Assembly: GCA_050946575.1 (NCBI GenBank)
Contig: JBMNVB010000013.1
Span: 1-33,614, forward strand
Direction of reading: 5' to 3'
Origin: JALCRY01 sp050946575
Lineage (GTDB): Bacteria; Bacillota; Clostridia; Peptostreptococcales; Anaerovoracaceae
DNA length: 33,614 bases
Below are positions 29,955 through 33,614 of this stretch, one piece after another. The notes below the pieces were generated by a model. The model had not been told where the DNA came from. It searched no databases and saw nothing but the letters and a program-made list of their open reading frames with translations. A program made the position numbers and the translations under genes. The number at the start of each line of letters is the position of its first letter. The first letter of the stretch is position 1.

Positions 29955-31154
29955 TCATTCAAGGCCGGCCTTCAATATCTCTGCCGCCTTTTTCACCGCG
30001 TCTCCGAGCGCCGCCGTTCCCGGCCCGAAGCCCTGGGCGTACGAAGGGCCTCCGCCGCCCTTCCCCTCTATCATCGGGAGCGCGGCATTGAATGCCTCGC
30101 GCACATCGACGCGCTTTTCTTTCTTATTGCATCCGAACATCAGGAACGCCCCGTCCGGCGTCTCTCCTCCGAGAAGGACTGCCGTTCCTTCCTGCTTTGT
30201 CAGTTCGGAATACAGGATCTTCATCTCGTCCTGCGTCACGTCCTCGAGGACCTTCGCAATGACCGAGATGCCGTTTACCTCTTCCGCTCCCTTCGCGATC
30301 TCAGCCGCATCTTCGGCAGCGAGGCGCTTCAGCAGCGATTTGTTCTTTTTCTTGAGGGACCTGACCTCTTTGTGCTGCTTCGCGACACGCTCCGCGGCTT
30401 CACCGTCCGGGCAGTCGAGTTCAGCTTCAATCGCCGAGTAATCCCCGTAAATCTCAATGATCTTTCTCAGCGCCGGCCTGCCGCACAGGAAGTGGATCCT
30501 GCTCCCTTTCTTCTGCTTCACGCTGTCCAGGACCTTTATGACTCCGACTTCTCCCGTGTACCTGTTCTGCAGACCGCAGCACGGGATGTAGTCGAGATCC
30601 CCGATTTTTATTATTCTGATCTCCTCGTCCGTTTCCGGTATCGGGCGCTTGGAGTTTTTCGCTATCTCCTCCGGGCTCGGGTACAGTACCTCGACGGGGA
30701 TGTTTTCGTAGATCGCGTCGTTCGCCGCTCTCTCCGCCGCGGCGACCTGCTGCTCGTCGGCGAATCCGTCAAGGTCTATATAAAGGGTATCACGGTCCAT
30801 CCTGAGGCCGGCAGTGTTAAGGCCGAAGTCCCGCACGAACACCGCCGAAAGCAGATGCTGGCCGAGATGCTGCTGCATGAGCTCGAATCTCCTGTCCCAG
30901 TCTATCTCGCCGCGGACAGTTCCTTCCGGCAGTTTCTCCGGGATGACATGATAGATATTCCCGTCTTCCTCGAATACATCCTCCACTTCCATCCCGCCGA
31001 GGGTGCCGAGGTCGCACGGCTGCCCGCCTCCGCCGGGATAAAAGGCAGTGCGGTCGAGCATTGCTGCAACTTTTCCGTCACGCTCCTCCTGCGAAACGAC
31101 TTCCGCGTCGAATGATTTCATATATAGATCTTCATAATACAGTTTCTGAGTCAT
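29955..31154 (-). CDS. Long AlaX-type alanyl-tRNA editing-like protein with an altered zinc site
   Basis: A 399-residue AlaX-L-like protein: an AlaRS-type beta-barrel at the N-terminus (FYPGGGGQPCDLGTLGG), an editing domain (about 90-215) and a C-terminal DHHA1-type domain ending KGGGGPSYAQGFGPGTAALG. Such proteins hydrolyse Ser- or Gly-tRNA(Ala). The first zinc pair is present (H96 and H100 in QQHLGQHLLSA). The second motif, normally C-x3-H as in CGGTH, reads CCGLQNRYTGEVG, so the histidine is Q196. The GFH-like pocket is also changed (TAGLRMDRD). Editing activity may be lost or altered. It is divergent from the XRE-cupin regulator. Confidence 0.82.
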   Translation of the reverse strand: MTQKLYYEDLYMKSFDAEVVSQEERDGKVAAMLDRTAFYPGGGGQPCDLGTLGGMEVEDVFEEDGNIYHVIPEKLPEGTVRGEIDWDRRFELMQQHLGQHLLSAVFVRDFGLNTAGLRMDRDTLYIDLDGFADEQQVAAAERAANDAIYENIPVEVLYPSPEEIAKNSKRPIPETDEEIRIIKIGDLDYIPCCGLQNRYTGEVGVIKVLDSVKQKKGSRIHFLCGRPALRKIIEIYGDYSAIEAELDCPDGEAAERVAKQHKEVRSLKKKNKSLLKRLAAEDAAEIAKGAEEVNGISVIAKVLEDVTQDEMKILYSELTKQEGTAVLLGGETPDGAFLMFGCNKKEKRVDVREAFNAALPMIEGKGGGGPSYAQGFGPGTAALGDAVKKAAEILKAGLE

Positions 31155-31230
31155 TGCGATTCTCCTCTCCGCGCCCGGGCGCCGCGTTTGACATCCTCGC
31201 GCCGCTGCGTTAATATATAGTCGAATAGTC

Positions 31231-31277
31231 CGATATATTGGATTTCTTTCATATTATACTTTCAATACGATATATTG
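31231..31277. promoter_or_regulatory. Paired CGATATATTG sites upstream of the XRE-cupin gene
   Basis: CGATATATTG occurs exactly at 31231-31240 and 31268-31277, with a related inverted copy (TATATAGTCG, 31214-31223). They cover the divergent promoter region between the AlaX-like gene and the regulator, including a TATACT -10-like box (31255-31260). They are candidate operators for autoregulation. Confidence 0.4.
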
Positions 31278-31300
31278 TCAACATGTCACGGAGGATTTTT

Positions 31301-31852
31301 ATGGATGTTACGAACGTGATATCGGAAAATGTCAAGGCGCTGAGGCTCCGAAAGGAACTGACGCTTGACGCGGCGGCGAAGATCACCGGCGTGTCGAGGA
31401 GCATGCTGGCGCAGATCGAGAAGGGAGACGTGAATCCGACGATCTCGGTCCTTTGGAAGATCGCGAACGGCTACAAAGTCTCGTTCTCGTCGCTCATGGA
31501 ACACGAAGCGGAAGGCGTGAGCATAATACGTGCGGCCGATATCGAACCGCTGAGCGAAGACGGCGGGAAATATCTCAACTACCCCGCGTTCTCATTCAGC
31601 GACAAGACAATGTTCGAGACTTACCGCATTGTCATAAAGCCCGGAGGCACGCTGGCGGCGCAGCCCCACATAAAGGGCGCCGAAGAATACATCACTGTAT
31701 TCGCCGGGAAAGTCGAGATCACTGTCGGCGAGGAAAAATTCAAACTCGGCAGGGGCGACTCGATAAGATTCGCCGCCGACATCCCCCACGGCTACAGCAA
31801 TGCGGGGAGGTCCGGTGCTGAACTGAGCATGGTCATTTTCTATAACAAATAA
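31301..31852 (+). CDS. XRE-family regulator with C-terminal cupin domain
   Basis: A 183-residue regulator: a helix-turn-helix of the Cro/CI type (about 5-65: VKALRLRKELTLDAAAKITG, VSRSMLAQIEKGDVNPTISV) joined to a cupin domain (about 100-180: AAQPHIKGAEEYITVFAGKV, RGDSIRFAADIPHGYSNAG). Relatives such as PuuR sense small molecules through the cupin. ATG 31301 is chosen for its GGAGG six bases upstream; the frame is open 21 codons earlier across the promoter region. Its probable targets are its own promoter and the divergent AlaX-like gene. Confidence 0.9.
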   Translation: MDVTNVISENVKALRLRKELTLDAAAKITGVSRSMLAQIEKGDVNPTISVLWKIANGYKVSFSSLMEHEAEGVSIIRAADIEPLSEDGGKYLNYPAFSFSDKTMFETYRIVIKPGGTLAAQPHIKGAEEYITVFAGKVEITVGEEKFKLGRGDSIRFAADIPHGYSNAGRSGAELSMVIFYNK

Positions 31853-31891
31853 AAACAGCGGCCGGTCCGAAAAAGCCCCGGCCGCATTTTT
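31851..31891. terminator. Bidirectional terminator between XRE-cupin and flavoprotein genes
   Basis: GCGGCCGG (31858-31865) pairs with CCGGCCGC (31878-31885), with AAAAA before and ATTTTT after. It serves both converging genes. Confidence 0.85.
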
Positions 31892-31907
31892 CTGCTGCCC
31901 TTCTTCC

Positions 31908-32546
31908 TCAGCGGACGAAGTTCGTCATATAGCGGTGCTCTGTTTCCGGATAAGGGACACCGTTCTTCCTTCCCTCTTCAAAGCAGCGCATCATCCATAT
32001 CATGTTCCGTGCGAGGTTTCTGAGCGTCTGAAGACCTTCGGGGTCCTCTTCCGCATCTTCCGCGGTCATGCCATGGGTCATGTTCCAGTAGGTCGATCCG
32101 GCTACGGGCATCTGCGCGATCCCGAAATATTTGTTCATAACGTCAAGCGATGCCGTCGTGCCCCCGCGGCGCGCGACAGCAATGGCCGCGGCCGGCTTGA
32201 ACTTGAACGGTTTATACGCTTCCTCGCCGCAGCTCGAGTAGAACGCTCTGTCGAGGAACGACAGGACGCGGCCGCTCGGATGGGCGAAGTACACCGGCGT
32301 CCCGAACACGAAGCCGTCAGCCCCTGCCGCTTTTTCAACGAATTCGTTCACGCCGTCGCCTTCGATCACGCACTTTCCGAGCTTATAGCATTTTCCGCAC
32401 TGAAGGCAGTCAGCCAGCGGAGCGGCGCCAGTCTGTATCACTTCGGTCTCGACACCTTCCTTCTCAAAAATGCCCGCCATTTCACTGAGCGCGCGCATTG
32501 TCGTCCCGCTCTTATGACTGCTTCCGTTCACTAATAATACTTTCAT
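31908..32546 (-). CDS. Flavodoxin-fold NAD(P)H oxidoreductase / iron-sulfur flavoprotein-like
   Basis: A 212-residue protein of the NADPH-dependent FMN reductase / iron-sulfur flavoprotein group. The FMN phosphate loop is NGSSHKSGTTMRAL near residues 6-19. A compact cysteine motif, CLQCGKCYKLGKC, fits the [4Fe-4S] site of iron-sulfur flavoproteins. GFVFGTPVYFAHPSG holds the second flavin loop, followed by AVARRGGTTASLDVMNKYF. The electron acceptor is unknown. ATG 32546 is chosen because AGGAGG stands seven bases upstream; the frame is open 15 codons earlier. Confidence 0.87.
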   Translation of the reverse strand: MKVLLVNGSSHKSGTTMRALSEMAGIFEKEGVETEVIQTGAAPLADCLQCGKCYKLGKCVIEGDGVNEFVEKAAGADGFVFGTPVYFAHPSGRVLSFLDRAFYSSCGEEAYKPFKFKPAAAIAVARRGGTTASLDVMNKYFGIAQMPVAGSTYWNMTHGMTAEDAEEDPEGLQTLRNLARNMIWMMRCFEEGRKNGVPYPETEHRYMTNFVR

Positions 32547-33078
32547 ATCTGAACCTCCTTTTCGCATCCGGCGCCTCCTTGCCGCCGCCAATGCATTTTA
32601 TCTGTTTCCCTGATGCCGGTCAGTTTCCGTCTGTCGGAGTCCGCGGTTTCCCGGGCCGCCTGCCGACCGCGCTTACGGTCCCTCCGATCGACCTGGCTGA
32701 TCGGATTCCGTCTCCCGGGGTCTGTGCTTTCCCGGATCGGGCCGGCAGCCGCGCTGACGGTCCGGCCTATCTATCTGGCGATCGGATCCGTCACCGGGCG
32801 TCCGTCTCCCGGCGTCCTCGGTCTCCCGGATCGGGCCGGCGGTCCTGAAGATCGATAGGACCGATCAGTTTCCGGTTCTCGAATCGTCTGCCGGTCTCGA
32901 TGCCAGATCCGATCCGTCCGCACCTCCGCTGAAAGCATTCTACCACGAATCCGGTCCCTGGAAACATCTGATCCTTGGACAGGTCTCCGCTGCCGCAATC
33001 CTCTGCCCGGATATCAATGTGCTGCGGTTTAGTCCGACTCCGAATCTTTTCATTGGCCCGATCTAATACCAGCTTTTC
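32547..33078. other. Gene-free GC-rich stretch
   Basis: I see no convincing gene here. Short open frames exist on both strands, but their translations are arginine/proline/serine-rich and follow the DNA repeat at 32668-32842. A weak -10-like TAAAAT for the flavoprotein gene lies at about 32594-32599 on the minus strand. Confidence 0.5.
32668..32842. repeat. Degenerate ~80-90 bp tandem duplication
   Basis: Copies at 32668-32749 and 32750-32842 share the opening CGCGCT-ACGGTCC, the block CTGGC-GATCGGAT-CCGTC and an exact 16-base end, CCCGGATCGGGCCGGC (32731-32746 and 32825-32840). A third, weaker copy may precede them near 32620-32667. The function is unknown. Confidence 0.6.
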
Positions 33079-33614
33079 CTGTCACCGAAGCATATTTCGA
33101 ACGTTGGTGACAGGGATTTCCTGTCACCGAGATTCATTTTGGGCGTCAGTGACAGGAATTTTTCCTGTCACCAAGATCGATTTTGGGCGTCGGTGACAGT
33201 GATTTCCTGTCACCTAGCTTCATTTTGAGCGCCGGTGACAGGGATTTCCTGTCACCTAGCTTCATTTTGGGCGCTGGTGACAGGAAGTTTTCCTGTCACC
33301 AAGGTCGATTTTGGGCATCGGTGACAGGGATTTCCTGTCACCAAAGCAGATTTTGGGCGTTGGTGACAGTCATTTTTACTGTCACCAGGATCGATTTTTG
33401 ATGTCGGTGACAGTGATTTCCTGTCACCAAGCTTCATTTTGAGCGCCGCTGACAGGAAGTTTTACTGTCACCAAGGTTGATTTTGGGCGTTGGTGACAGT
33501 GATTTACTGTCACCAAGGTCGATTTTGGGCGTCGGTGACAGTGATTTACTGTCACCAAAGCAGATTTTGGGCGTTGGTGACAGTCATTTTTACTGTCACC
33601 AAGGTCGATTTTGG
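33079..33614. repeat. Tandem hairpin array, 42/44-bp period
   Basis: CTGTCACC starts at 33079, 33121, 33165, 33207, 33249, 33293, 33335, 33379, 33421, 33465, 33507, 33549 and 33593: thirteen copies at steps of 42 or 44. After each comes a 19-base linker (usually containing ATTTTGGGCG), then GGTGACAG, then 7 or 9 bases. GGTGACAG pairs with the next CTGTCACC to form compact hairpins; 12 are complete in the window. The array continues past the right edge. Copies are too short and degenerate for CRISPR, and the 44-bp steps break any reading frame. Confidence 0.9.

Noticed and set aside
32975..33437. Repeat protein coded by the array (several short open frames with 14-residue periodicity)
   Set aside because: The 44-bp steps shift the frame and stops interrupt every frame, so no continuous protein is possible; no ribosome-binding site or promoter is seen.
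33079..33614. CRISPR array
   Set aside because: The conserved arms are only 8 bases, the linkers are themselves similar to each other rather than unique, and no cas gene is in the window.

Overview
The window looks like chromosomal DNA of a fairly GC-rich anaerobic Firmicute, probably class Clostridia. The evidence is a complete Firmicutes-style S10-spc-alpha ribosomal gene order, zinc-type S14, S4 and L36, a ferredoxin-dependent 2-oxoacid oxidoreductase, LUD-domain proteins, a TGS-uridine kinase fusion and consensus Shine-Dalgarno and sigma-A-type promoter sequences. A genus cannot be named from the sequence alone.

Layout. Positions 1-237 hold a strong leftward promoter and a structured untranslated stretch running off the left edge. 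Position 238 starts an AI-2E-family membrane protein. Positions 1594-3902 (minus) hold a LarC-like nickel-insertion-domain protein and an unrecognised large protein whose frame is broken by one base near 2340. Positions 4051-19420 (minus) are one long operon, rpsJ to rplQ: 27 ribosomal proteins plus secY, adk, map, infA and rpoA. It has a promoter and hairpin-rich leader at its right end and a strong terminator at 3993-4027. The small genes rpmJ and rpmD are present.

Positions 19421-24592 carry two paralogous LUD-domain proteins, a GNAT acetyltransferase, a MocR-type regulator, a cupin and a RidA protein. Positions 24833-27420 are a four-subunit 2-oxoacid:ferredoxin oxidoreductase operon (delta-alpha-beta-gamma); its alpha gene has an in-frame TAG at codon 36. 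This operon and the ridA operon share an 18-19 bp inverted-repeat site at the same place just upstream of the -35 box, so they are probably co-regulated for 2-oxoacid or amino-acid metabolism.

Positions 27575-32546 hold a TGS/uridine-kinase-like protein, a YdbC/PC4-type DNA-binding protein, a long AlaX-type protein that has lost a zinc ligand, an XRE-cupin regulator and an iron-sulfur-flavoprotein-like oxidoreductase. Positions 32547-33614 are non-coding: a degenerate GC-rich repeat, then a regular array of at least 12 hairpins spaced 42 or 44 bp apart that continues past the right edge. The hairpin array, a palindrome (GCATCAATGC) scattered through the intergenic gaps, the two broken genes and the shared operator are the most notable observations.
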